A DNA stretch of 64,000 nucleotides from UBA9655 sp963704475 (GTDB lineage Bacteria > Pseudomonadota > Alphaproteobacteria > UBA9655). The notes under the pieces are model-generated. The model did no database searches, was not told the DNA's origin, and saw only the letters and a list, made by a program, of their open reading frames with translations. Of this stretch, positions 16,026-24,465 are shown one piece after another. Both the position numbers and the translations under genes were made by a program. Location of the stretch: the NCBI GenBank assembly GCA_963704475.1, contig OY969900.1, positions 1,178,001 through 1,242,000 of the forward strand, given 5' to 3'. Each line of letters opens with the position of its first letter. Positions within the stretch are counted from its first letter, which is position 1.

Positions 16026-16896
16026 TCTCCATCCAGAGGGTACAACACTGAACCGCGAGTGACCTGACGCGGCTGATGTAATTTGCGCGTTCTGTCACGC
16101 TTAAAACACCGCGGGCGTCCAACAAATTAAAAAGATGGCTCGCTTTAAGGCAATATTCATAAGCGGGCAGAACGAGCTTAGCTTCTACAAGTTGCCGTGC
16201 GGTTGCTTCTGCATCCTCAAAATGACGGAAAGTCATGGATGCATCCAGATGCTCAAAACTAAAGGCAGAAAACTCTTTTTCATATTGAAGGGCCACGTCC
16301 CCATAGGTCATGCGGGTGTCCTCTCTTGCCCCGTTCCACACCAGATCATAGACGTTTTCAAGTCCTTGAAGGCTTAAGGCAAGCCGTTCTAGCCCATAGG
16401 TAATTTCAACAGGAACCGGATCACATGCGAATCCTCCAACTTGTTGAAAATACGTAAACTGTGTGATTTCTTGTCCGTCCGCCCATACTTCATAGCCTAA
16501 CCCGGCAGCGCCCAAGGTTGGACTCTCCCAGTCATCTTCAACAAAACGAATATCATGAAGGGTTGTATCAAGACCGATATGCTTTAAGCTTGCAAGATAT
16601 ACATCCTGTATATCATCAGGGGATGGTTTTAAAATGACCTGATATTGATGATGACGATACACGCGATTCGGGTTTTCTCCATACCGTCCATCAGCGGGAC
16701 GTCTTGAGGGCTGAACATATGCCGCCCGCCAAGGCTGAGGGCCTAAAGCCTTTAAAGTTGTTGCAGGATGAAACGTTCCTGCCCCTACTTCCGCGTCATA
16801 GGGCTGCAAAATGACACACCCCTGCAGGCCCCAAAATTCAGACAGTTTCAAGATAATGGTTTGAAAATCAAGTTTCATGAGAGGATATTGCTTCAT
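16012..16896 (-). CDS. glyQ: Glycyl-tRNA synthetase alpha subunit
   Basis: This is the catalytic class II subunit: LKLSEFWGLQGCVILQPYDAEVGAGTFHPATTLKALGPQPWRAAYVQPSRRPADGRYGENPNR is the highly conserved GlyQ N-terminus, and EDDWESPTLGAAGLGYEVWADGQEITQFTYFQQVGG carries the motif 2 region. The product has about 294 residues from ATG 16896 (MKQYPLMKLDFQ), which follows AAGAGA. ATG 16878 (MKLDFQ) is an alternative nearer the usual family start, but it lacks a good ribosome-binding site. It is the first gene of the operon and is divergent from the secreted repeat protein at 17041. Confidence 0.94.
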   Translation of the reverse strand: MKQYPLMKLDFQTIILKLSEFWGLQGCVILQPYDAEVGAGTFHPATTLKALGPQPWRAAYVQPSRRPADGRYGENPNRVYRHHQYQVILKPSPDDIQDVYLASLKHIGLDTTLHDIRFVEDDWESPTLGAAGLGYEVWADGQEITQFTYFQQVGGFACDPVPVEITYGLERLALSLQGLENVYDLVWNGAREDTRMTYGDVALQYEKEFSAFSFEHLDASMTFRHFEDAEATARQLVEAKLVLPAYEYCLKASHLFNLLDARGVLSVTERANYISRVRSLAVQCCTLWMENAHG

Positions 16897-17040
16897 CGCT
16901 ATTCTCTTGACTCTACTGTACACCTCTTTAGGGGTCAAGAGTCCCAAGGAAACTGCAGCTATTTCTCTCTTGCAAATAGAGATAAAAGCTCCTACTTTTA
17001 TGTAAAGTAATTTTTGTTCTTTTTTAAGAAAGTTAATAAG

Positions 17041-19953
17041 ATGAACATTGTGCAACGCAATTTACTGTTAGGAGCAACAACCGCTCTTGTAACCTTAAGC
17101 CTCTCGTCCTCTCTTTATGCAATGGATTCTAATGAGGAGGTTGCTTCCTCTCATCGCACTACTTCTGCTTCTTCTGCTTCTTCTGCTGCTACTGTTGCTG
17201 CTGCTCTTGATGTTGGTGATGGATGTAATGCTGGTGCACCTCTCACTCCCTCTTGTTCTGATAGGAAGGATGATTCCCTCCCTCTCGCTGCTTGTAATAC
17301 TGTTCCTCTCGCTTCAAATACAGGTGCTGCTGCTCTTGTAACCCTAAGCCTCTCTTCTCCTTCATATGCACCACCTCCTAAAAACCCTGATGATAACGTT
17401 TGTGGCGCAAAGACTGTACCCCATTCCCCGCCTCTACCAACCACAAAAGATTCGGTCGAAGCGCTCGCTTCAAAGTTCTTCACTCCAGATATGTCCGACT
17501 ATAGCTTCTTAGTGAGTGACGCTATTAAACGCGTTCCCGCCCCTGATCGGGATGATGTTGTAAATCATGCTGTAGGGTTAATTAATCGAGATATGAACGC
17601 ACACTGTTGCTCCTTAGTGATTGATGCTGTTTCACGCGTTCACCCCCTTGATCGGGGGGATGTTGTAACTCACGCTTTAAGGTTAATCTCTCAAGATATG
17701 AACGGACCCGCCCGCGCAGCTATAATTGACGCTGTTTCACGCGTTCAACCCCCTGATCGGGGGGATGTTGTAACTCACGCTTTAAGGTTAATCTCTCAAG
17801 ATATGAACGGACCCACCCACGCAGCTATGATTGACGCTGTTTCACGCGTTCAAGCCCCTGCTGATCGAAAGGCTTTTGTAACGTACGTTTTAAGTTTAAT
17901 CACTCCAGATATGAACGCAGGCACCCGCATAGCTGTAATTGACGCTGTTAAACGCGTTCCCGGCCCTTATCTGGGTGATTTTGTAACGCACGCTTTAAGA
18001 TTAATCCCCCCAGAGATGAGGGGGTACTGCCGCTCCAAGGTGATTGATGCTGTTTCACGCGTTCCCCCCCCTGATCAGGATGATGTTGTAACTCACGCTT
18101 TAAGGTTAATCTCTCAAGATATGAACGGACCCACCCACGCAGTTATGATTGACGCTGTTTCACGCGTTCAACCCCCTGATCGGGGGGATGTTGTAACCCA
18201 CTCTTCAAGGTTAATCACTTCAGATATGGATGCATGCGACCGGTCGGATGTGATTGCCACTGTTTCATGCGTTCAACTCCTTGATCGGGGGGATTTTGTA
18301 ACGTACGTTTTAAGTTTAATCACTCCAGATATGGACAGACACGCCCGCGCAGTTGTGATTCACGCTGTTTCACGCGTTCCCCCCCCTGATCAGGATGATG
18401 TTGTAACTCACGCTTTAAGGTTAATCTCTCAAGATATGAACGGACCCACCCGCGCAGTTGTGATTGACGCTGTTGCAGGCCTTCAAGCCCCTGCTGATCG
18501 AAAGGCTTTTGTAACGTACGTTTTAAGTTTAATCACTCCAGATATGAACGCAGGCACCCGCATAGCTGTAATTGACGCTGTTAAACGCGTTCCCGGCCCT
18601 TATCTGGGTGATTTTGTAACGCACGCTTTAAGATTAATCCCCCCAGAGATGAGGGGGTACTGCCGCTTTAAGGTGATTGATGCTGTTTCACGCGTTCCCC
18701 CCCCCGATCAGGATGATGTTGCAAATCATGCTGTACGGTTAATTACTCAAGATATGAACGGACCCACCCGCGCAGTTGTGATTGACGCTGTTGCAGGCCT
18801 TCAAGCCCCTGCTAATCGAAAGGCTTTTGTAACGTACGTTTTAAGTTTAATCACTCCAGATATGAACGCAGGCACCCGCATAGCTGTAATTGACACTGTT
18901 TCACGCATTCCCGCCCCTGAGCTGGAAGCCCGTGTGACGCGTGCACGCAACGAAATCAACTTACCTAGTAATAATGCAGAATTTGCAATCGAATTTGCAA
19001 GGCGTCTCATACTAATCTTAGAAACACCTTTAAATACCCCCATCCCTCGCGTGAATGAAGAGATGGCAGCCATTGCTTTTCGAGAAGGCAAGTGGACGGG
19101 GGGCATCAGTATACATAAGAGCGATCGTGACAATCGAACAAAACATGCTTATCGTGAGTTATGGAAGAAAACAGGTGAGTTACCTCCTGAAGAGATTACC
19201 ACTTTGTACGGGGACTTTTTTGGGTATTTAATAAGCTTTAAAAGCGCACACATAATAATGAGCTTTAAAAGCACACAGAAAGAAAGTTTTGAGGAAGAGA
19301 GTGAGAGTTTTGAGGAAGAGAGTGAAAGTTTTGAGGAAGCTTGGGAGGCATTATTTTCAGAAGATCATAGAGAAGAGAGTGAAATTTTTAAGAAAGCTTG
19401 GAAGGCATTATTTTCAGAAGATAGTAGTCAGGGTTACGGTGGATTCTGTGTAGGTCGAATTACAAATTTTGGCCTCGACACGACCGGTCAGGAGGTCCTC
19501 GCTCGCTTATGGAAGTTTGCAACAACGTATGAAAATCTAATAAATCGAGACAACACCCAAAAGGACCGTGAGAATCTTAAATACGCTATCATCGCTGGTC
19601 TTGCTCGATCGATTGAAGAAGGCGGTATTGTTACGTGTCGCCCGGGACAGCTGCAACGTTTAGCCGTTGCCGTCTTGCAGGGGCATCTTCCTGACGTAAA
19701 TGTGGATGGAATGGACTTTGGTGCACCTACAGCAGCAGGGGGAGCGGCTGCCGCTGCTGCCGTTGCTCCTGCGTACGAGGCCCCGACAGGACTCGCTCTG
19801 AATTTATTCCTACAACATCCTGCACAACAAGAAATAACGTCATTGCCCGCCCTTGAAGCAGCTGCACAACATTGGCTTGCTGAAAATCCTAATGTAAATC
19901 GTGAACGATTCATGGAAGAGTTAAGGACGTACTGGAATAATAGGGGGGTATAG
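17041..19953 (+). CDS. Large secreted protein with 13 tandem 35-residue repeats
   Basis: The protein has about 970 residues and a signal peptide (RNLLLGATTALVTLSLSSSLYA). A Ser/Ala/Pro low-complexity region follows, then 13 tandem repeats of 35 or 36 residues (DNA 17530-18903), each roughly RVxPPDRxDVVxHALRLIxxDMNxxxRxxVIDAVS. These should fold as paired helices in a solenoid resembling HEAT-type arrays. After the array come a charged repeat (SFEEESESFEEESESFEEAW, near 19285-19350), a conserved-looking globular part (CVGRITNFGLDTTGQEVLARLW), an Ala-rich linker, and a C-terminal helix pair ending NPNVNRERFMEELRTYW. No enzyme motif is seen. A role in contact with a host is an inference from secretion and repeat architecture only. 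Confidence 0.8.
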   Translation: MNIVQRNLLLGATTALVTLSLSSSLYAMDSNEEVASSHRTTSASSASSAATVAAALDVGDGCNAGAPLTPSCSDRKDDSLPLAACNTVPLASNTGAAALVTLSLSSPSYAPPPKNPDDNVCGAKTVPHSPPLPTTKDSVEALASKFFTPDMSDYSFLVSDAIKRVPAPDRDDVVNHAVGLINRDMNAHCCSLVIDAVSRVHPLDRGDVVTHALRLISQDMNGPARAAIIDAVSRVQPPDRGDVVTHALRLISQDMNGPTHAAMIDAVSRVQAPADRKAFVTYVLSLITPDMNAGTRIAVIDAVKRVPGPYLGDFVTHALRLIPPEMRGYCRSKVIDAVSRVPPPDQDDVVTHALRLISQDMNGPTHAVMIDAVSRVQPPDRGDVVTHSSRLITSDMDACDRSDVIATVSCVQLLDRGDFVTYVLSLITPDMDRHARAVVIHAVSRVPPPDQDDVVTHALRLISQDMNGPTRAVVIDAVAGLQAPADRKAFVTYVLSLITPDMNAGTRIAVIDAVKRVPGPYLGDFVTHALRLIPPEMRGYCRFKVIDAVSRVPPPDQDDVANHAVRLITQDMNGPTRAVVIDAVAGLQAPANRKAFVTYVLSLITPDMNAGTRIAVIDTVSRIPAPELEARVTRARNEINLPSNNAEFAIEFARRLILILETPLNTPIPRVNEEMAAIAFREGKWTGGISIHKSDRDNRTKHAYRELWKKTGELPPEEITTLYGDFFGYLISFKSAHIIMSFKSTQKESFEEESESFEEESESFEEAWEALFSEDHREESEIFKKAWKALFSEDSSQGYGGFCVGRITNFGLDTTGQEVLARLWKFATTYENLINRDNTQKDRENLKYAIIAGLARSIEEGGIVTCRPGQLQRLAVAVLQGHLPDVNVDGMDFGAPTAAGGAAAAAAVAPAYEAPTGLALNLFLQHPAQQEITSLPALEAAAQHWLAENPNVNRERFMEELRTYWNNRGV
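17530..18903 (+). repeat. Tandem coding repeat: 13 units of 105 or 108 bp
   Basis: Ten units of 35 codons and three of 36 codons (those beginning QAPADRK or QAPANRK) run without gaps. Blocks starting at 17851, 18484 and 18802 are nearly identical in DNA. The shifts of 633 bp (six units) and 318 bp (three units) show recent multi-unit duplication. Confidence 0.88.
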
Positions 19954-20009
19954 GAGGAAAATAATTTTCCAATTTTCTCTGGGATAATTGCAAAATTATT
20001 TTCTCAGGT

Positions 20010-20073
20010 GTCGTTCTGAACTTGTTTGAGGATCTTCTTGACAAAGGGATCTCGAAACAAATTGGAGGTGACA
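20010..20073. repeat. Palindromic repeat type B
   Basis: The sequence begins GTCGTTCTGAACTTGTTTGA, passes through GATCTTCTTGACAAAGGGATC, and ends CGAAACAAATTGGAGGTGACA. This is an imperfect long hairpin of the dispersed gammaproteobacterial/alphaproteobacterial style. A truncated second copy is at 22005-22024. The rest of 19954-20100 shows no gene. Confidence 0.6.
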
Positions 20074-20100
20074 ACTCAAAAATGCAATTACAACTAAGTA

Positions 20101-21059
20101 ACCTGAGTTTTGGATAAGAGATAAAAAATATGGTAGGCTAAGCCGTTCTTAAAATCGCTAAAAAATAAGAAGGAGCTTAGCCAATGAGATATAATATCAC
20201 AGCATTATTTTTTTGCATCGATGAATTTTGCAAAGCATTCGAAGAATGGGAAAAACATCGACTAATAGATACAGGAAGAAAGCGTCACCGATCCAGTGAC
20301 ATGGCCTTAAGCGAGATGTTGACAATTATGGTTTTGTTCCATGTAAGTCCTTGTAAAGTATTTAAATATTTCTACATTGCGTATATCAAACAGGTGCATG
20401 GAAAAGAGTTTCCAAACCTGGTTAGCTACAATCGATTTGTACAACTCATGCCGCGTCTTTTTGTACCTATGTGTGTCTTGTTGCAAAGCTTATTTGGAGA
20501 AGAGACTGGGGTTTATATCGCTGATCCAACGGCTCTGCCTGTGTGTCACAATAAACGGATCAATCGTAACCGCGTCTTTAAGGGACTTGCGGCACGAGGA
20601 AAAACGACCATGGGTTGGTTTTATGGATTTAAGCTACACCTGGTAATTAATCACAAAGGAAGCATTATGGCGGTTAAAATTACCCCGGGTAATGTTGACG
20701 AGAGGACCGTCTTGGAGAAAATGACGAGAAATCTCAAAGGAAGCCTTTTCGCTGACAAAGGGTTTATTTCTCAGGAACTCTTTAAAAAACTATTTCAAAG
20801 AGGATTAAAATTAATCACGGATATAAGGAAAAATATGAAAAATTATCTTATGCCTTTAATTGAGAAGCTTCTCTTGAGAAAACGTTTTCTTATCGAGACA
20901 ATTTTTGACATCCTTAAAATTCACATGAACTTATCACATACGCGACACAGATCCCCTATGAACGCTTGCGTTAATATCCTCTCTTGTCTCGTCGCATATC
21001 AACTCAGGCAAAATAAGCCAACTTTTAAATTTTCATCCCCTCTTACCCAAAACTGAGGT
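20101..21059 (+). mobile_element. IS982-family insertion sequence, apparently complete
   Basis: The ends ACCTGAGTTTTGGATAAGAG (20101) and the complement of CTCTTACCCAAAACTGAGGT (to 21059) are inverted repeats with two mismatches. The 6-bp target duplication TAAGTA flanks them (20095-20100 and 21060-21065). At 959 bp this is normal for IS982. It inserted into the 3' end of the lipase-like gene. Confidence 0.88.
20184..21056 (+). CDS. IS982-family transposase, intact
   Basis: The 290-residue protein has IADPTALPVCHNKRINRNRVFKGLAARGKTTMGWFYGFKLHLVIN in the centre and ITPGNVDERTVLEKM downstream, the standard IS982 DDE signatures. ADKGFISQELFKKLFQRG carries the second acidic residue and the RKRFLIETIFDILK helix the third. 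The frame is uninterrupted and the element has good ends and a target duplication, so it may be active. Confidence 0.92.
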   Translation: MRYNITALFFCIDEFCKAFEEWEKHRLIDTGRKRHRSSDMALSEMLTIMVLFHVSPCKVFKYFYIAYIKQVHGKEFPNLVSYNRFVQLMPRLFVPMCVLLQSLFGEETGVYIADPTALPVCHNKRINRNRVFKGLAARGKTTMGWFYGFKLHLVINHKGSIMAVKITPGNVDERTVLEKMTRNLKGSLFADKGFISQELFKKLFQRGLKLITDIRKNMKNYLMPLIEKLLLRKRFLIETIFDILKIHMNLSHTRHRSPMNACVNILSCLVAYQLRQNKPTFKFSSPLTQN

Positions 21060-21863
21060 TAAGTAAGTACGTAAGCGGTGTCTCTCAAGGAATGGCGTAT
21101 TTGAATTTCCCTTTAGTACGATAGGTGGACCCAGAGGCTCAGTTCCTCTAGCCCAATCGAACCATCCAGATGGACGTCTCCAGAAATCATTGTCAAGCCA
21201 TATATCATGATGGCCTTTGTATTGCGAGTTGCTTTTTATCGCTGCGACGACGTTAGGCGGAAATACGCTTGGCGTAGAGGCAAAAGTTATGAGTTTCACA
21301 GAGATATCTTGAGGCAGGTTGCGTTGATCCAAAAAGTCCGCCATTGCAAGAGAGGCCTTAGCCCCACCAGAGCAGTGGCCCGTAAAGACAAAGCGTTTTT
21401 TACCGCCGTCCTGTAGTCTTTGTAATTCTTTTAACAATTTCTCTCTTATGGGCGAGTAATAGAGAGGGATACCTCCGTGACATTCACGGCCATTATATAT
21501 TGTGTTCCATCTACACAAATTTACGAAACCTGAGCAACCATCTGTGCATCCCGGGAAAGCAACGTATACTGTGTCACTTGTGGTTGCAATGAGAGTGTGT
21601 GCAACGGTGTCATCTGGACCAATCTCTGTGAACTCTGAGAGCATTGCGTCAGTAGAAAGGTTCGTTTTGATCTTATTATAGTGTGCTCCACTGAGAAAGG
21701 CTGTGTCAGCACCAAAAGACTGTGCGTAAGCAGCGCCTGAAGTACGCGCAGCCATGTCTATAATTTTGAGTTCTTCATCGTTGAACGGATTAGCGTATAG
21801 CGGAGCCGTATGAGAAAAAATGAAACAGGAAAGAGCGAGCAGTGAGTAAATTAAGTGCGTCAT
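21033..21863 (-). CDS. Secreted lipase class 3-like alpha/beta hydrolase with Cys at the nucleophile position; tail replaced by IS982
   Basis: The 276-residue protein has signal peptide LIYSLLALSCFIFSHTAPLYA. The elbow motif is FVFTGHCSGGAKASLAMADFL; class 3 lipases have GHSLGG here, so the nucleophile Ser is replaced by Cys (G-H-C-S-G). LITFASTPSVFPPN corresponds to the TFGSPRVG strand, and ERHRLRTY near the end could hold the catalytic His. The last seven or so codons and the stop come from the inserted IS982 (target duplication at 21060-21065), so the native C-terminus is lost. The family hydrolyses acylglycerols or phospholipids outside the cytoplasm; with Cys the activity is uncertain. 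Confidence 0.75.
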   Translation of the reverse strand: MTHLIYSLLALSCFIFSHTAPLYANPFNDEELKIIDMAARTSGAAYAQSFGADTAFLSGAHYNKIKTNLSTDAMLSEFTEIGPDDTVAHTLIATTSDTVYVAFPGCTDGCSGFVNLCRWNTIYNGRECHGGIPLYYSPIREKLLKELQRLQDGGKKRFVFTGHCSGGAKASLAMADFLDQRNLPQDISVKLITFASTPSVFPPNVVAAIKSNSQYKGHHDIWLDNDFWRRPSGWFDWARGTEPLGPPIVLKGNSNTPFLERHRLRTYLTSVLGKRG

Positions 21864-22004
21864 AATAAAAATCCATAGTTAAAATAGTTCTTACTTCTTA
21901 CATAATGGGAAATATTTTTGTCCATTACAAGAGCATAGAGAGGTGTGTGGTAAATATGACACGGATTGAGTTTGAAAGGAGGCCATAAAATTACTTTTTC
22001 AGGT

Positions 22005-22024
22005 GTCGTCCTGAACTTGTTTCA
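22005..22024. repeat. Truncated palindromic repeat type B
   Basis: The sequence TGTCGTCCTGAACTTGTTTC matches the first arm of the repeat at 20010-20073. It is cut off by the IS630-like element that starts at 22025. The second arm is not present on the far side, at 23298 onward. Confidence 0.5.
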
Positions 22025-22074
22025 TACCATCTGTCAATCAACACATAGATAAAGTATAATACCCTCATCAATGG

Positions 22075-23284
22075 ATGGGGCGCCCTATGGGAATACATAA
22101 GAACAAGGCAATAAGCCAAAGTGAGCTGGAAGAGTTAGCCACACTGGCAAAAACGGTTAATGAGGCTGCTGATTTAAAAAGAGTACAGTGTGTTTATTTT
22201 TCGTGGTCTTGGTTTTTCTGTAGAGAAAATCTCACAAGCCACACAATATTCTCCTGATTACGTCAAAAGTATATGGACGCTCTATTTCAAAGGTGGGATA
22301 GAAGCCCTCAAGATCAAACCTCGTGGAGGACGTCACCGTTCGCTCTTGCCCCTCGATGAAGAGAAAGAATTGCTGATGCACTTTACCCACTCAGGCAAAA
22401 GCGGGACAATGCTTGAAATTGGGCCTCTACATAAAGGCTTGTGCGAAAAAGTGGGGCGTAAAGTTGGAGTTGTTTCCGCGTGGCGTTTAGCCAAACGTCA
22501 TGGATGGAGAAAGATCGCCCCTCGCCCCGAACACCCGGGTCGCCACACAAAGACGGCTCAATACTTTAAAGTTTTTTTTCCCACAGCTGATTGAGGAAAT
22601 CAGGCTTGAGGCCAAGGAACGAGAACTTCCTTTGCGCATCATGTTCCAAGATGATACCACTTATCAATCAAGTGGCAGACAAAACTGGGTTGCTTCGTCG
22701 CCTTCGGCTCCTCGCAATGACGCCAATTTCCGTCATTGCGAGCGAAGCGAAGCAATCCAGAATATCCACCTATTGAATGCGAAATGGTATGAGGCTCGCT
22801 TTGGAAGGATTACGGACCCAAAAAGATGCTGGGCACCTTATGGGTGCAGGCCTCATGTCCCTTCACAGATTGTAAGGGAGTACACCTATCTTTTTGGAGC
22901 CGTGAGTCCTCAGACGGAAGATCAGATTATCTTATTCTACCCGCCCCGAATCACGCTAGTATGACAATCTTTTTGGAAGAAATTAGTAGACGCTATCCCA
23001 ATGAGTACATTTGCATATTTATGGATGGGGCTTCAGCTCACAGCCTTAAAGGACTTAAAGTTCCTGACAATATGGTCATAGAGAAGATACCTCCCTACTC
23101 CCCTGACGTAAATCCAACGGAAAACATATGGCATGACATCCGGGAAAAATTCTTCGGTAATATCGTCTTTGATTCCATTGGAGCTGTGAGAGATCGGCTG
23201 ACAGAGGCCGCTCTTGCTTATGAAGCAGATCACGCAAAAGTTAAATCAATCGTCGGCTGGAACTTGATTTTATCTAGTCTTTGA
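22075..23284 (+). pseudogene. IS630-family transposase, three frameshifts and a MITE insertion
   Basis: The pieces of one protein follow in order. The N-terminal helix-turn-helix is ISQSELEELATLAKTVNEAADLKRVQCVYF; RGLGFSVEKISQATQYSPDYVKSIWTLYFKGG follows after an extra T in a T run near 22200. A second shift lies in the T8 run at about 22570. The DDE part (IMFQDD, then EARFGRITDPKRCWAPYGCRP) is split by the MITE. A third shift lies near 22940 before MTIFLEEISRRYPNEYICIFMDGASAH and YSPDVNPTENIWHDIREKF. The product cannot be made from this copy, but its ends match the MITE family. Confidence 0.85.
22655..22789 (+). repeat. MITE copy 1, inside the IS630-like transposase
   Basis: The 135-bp element begins TACCACTTATCAATCAAGTGG and ends TTGAATGCGAAATGGTA. 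It is flanked by TGA on both sides (22652-22654, 22790-22792). The centre is a long hairpin containing CGTCATTGCGAGCGAAGCGA and its complement. It is nearly identical to the copies at 49988 and 59489. Confidence 0.9.
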
Positions 23285-23502
23285 TTGAAAAATGGTATCA
23301 GACACTTAAGTTTAGCGAACTGTTCCTCCTATTTTAACTAAATTTTATTTTTTAATCCATAATTCGGGTTATTAGTTTATCATTTAATGCTTTACAGAAA
23401 AAATTACACAGATATATAGGAAAATCTCTCTATAGAAATTCATTGTCACTTGATAACTTACTCAAAATAGGACCTTTATGATTTGTATTCAATCGCCCTG
23501 GC

Positions 23503-24465
23503 TCACATCCGAATTAAAGTTGAGCCCCACGCATAGCCCGCAGCAAAGGCTTCGCACAAAATAAGATGACCTGGTTGGATGCGGCCATCTCGGACCGCTT
23601 TGTCTAGGGCCAGAGGAATAGAGGCTGCGGATGTATTCGCTTGCTCGGCACCGGTATGGACAACTTTTGTGTCTGACAGTCCTAGCTTTTTTGCTGTTGC
23701 GTCGATAATACGTTTATTAGCCTGATGCGGCACCAGCCAATCAATCTCGGTTTGAGAAATATTGTGCGCCTTTAAGATGTCTTCAACCGCTTCTTCGAGT
23801 CGATTGACTGCATTACGGAAAACCTCTTTCCCGTTCATTTTTATAACACCTGGGATTTGGGTTGTGCTAGGCCCGCCATTCACATAAAGAGCGTCATAGC
23901 CTGTGCCATCTGTGCGGAGAAGGCTGCCCAAGATTCCTCGATCCGTATTCGATTGCGCTTGCAGAACAACCGCCCCTGCACCGTCCCCAAACAAAACAGC
24001 TGTTGTTCGGTCATTCCAATCCAAAAGGCGACTCATGGTTTCAGCCCCGATCACAAGAGCGGTCTTGACCATGCCTTGTTTAAGGTACGCATCTGCCGTT
24101 GCAAGAGCAAAAATAAAGCCACTACAGGTCGCCGATTGATCAAAAGCAAATCCTTTAGACATCCCCAGTTTTGCTTGAACGCGGGTTGCAGATGCCGGAA
24201 AGGTATGATCAGGCGTTGAGGTAGCTAGAATGATCATATCAATGTCTTGGGATGTTAAATGAGCGGCAGCGATGGCCTGCTGAGCGGCCTTCACCGCTAG
24301 GTCTGACGTATATTCGTTCGGCGCTGCAATATGTCGCGCATGAATCCCCGTCCTTTCCACAATCCATTCATGGGACGTGTTGAGATGTGAAGAGAGATCA
24401 TCATTTGTTACCTTTTTTTGAGGAAGATAAGCACCTGTACCCAAAATTACAGATCGTAAGCTCAT
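23503..24465 (-). CDS. fabH: 3-oxoacyl-ACP synthase III (KAS III)
   Basis: The 320-residue cytoplasmic enzyme condenses acetyl-CoA with malonyl-ACP to start fatty acid synthesis. The catalytic triad is visible: Cys in FDQSATCSGFIFAL, His in DWLVPHQANKRI and Asn in ANTSAASIPLAL. VILGTGAYLPQKKVTNDDL and WIVERTGIHARHIA are the typical N-terminal motifs. It overlaps plsX by 4 bp (ATGA), so the pair is translationally coupled in the classic rpmF-plsX-fabH order. Confidence 0.95.
   Translation of the reverse strand: MSLRSVILGTGAYLPQKKVTNDDLSSHLNTSHEWIVERTGIHARHIAAPNEYTSDLAVKAAQQAIAAAHLTSQDIDMIILATSTPDHTFPASATRVQAKLGMSKGFAFDQSATCSGFIFALATADAYLKQGMVKTALVIGAETMSRLLDWNDRTTAVLFGDGAGAVVLQAQSNTDRGILGSLLRTDGTGYDALYVNGGPSTTQIPGVIKMNGKEVFRNAVNRLEEAVEDILKAHNISQTEIDWLVPHQANKRIIDATAKKLGLSDTKVVHTGAEQANTSAASIPLALDKAVRDGRIQPGHLILCEAFAAGYAWGSTLIRM

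Larger units (their letters stand above)
22025..23297 (+). mobile_element. IS630-like element with nested MITE, decayed
   Basis: The terminal repeats TACCATCTGTCAATCAA (22025) and, inverted, TACCATTTTTCAATCAA (ending 23297) match at 15 of 17 positions. A 3-bp duplication TCA flanks them (22022-22024, 23298-23300). The 1,273 bp include a 135-bp MITE at 22655-22789. The element inserted in a type B palindromic repeat. Confidence 0.82.

Noticed and set aside
16900..17013. T-box riboswitch upstream of glyQS
   Set aside because: The leader is short and I see no specifier stem or terminator/antiterminator pair; alphaproteobacteria rarely use T-boxes.
17530..18903. Regularly spaced repeats resembling a CRISPR array
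   Set aside because: Units are 105-108 bp, contiguous, all in one reading frame and coding for helical protein repeats; there are no unique spacers and no cas genes.
19488..19913. Minus-strand 141-residue reading frame
   Set aside because: It is the complement of the Ala-rich end of the secreted repeat protein; composition reflects that frame.
22025..23297. TA target duplication for the IS630-like element and MITEs
   Set aside because: TA is present at the ends, but the flanking triplets (TCA, TGA, TCA, TAA) are also duplicated in all four insertions, and host-gene reconstruction fits three-base duplication better.
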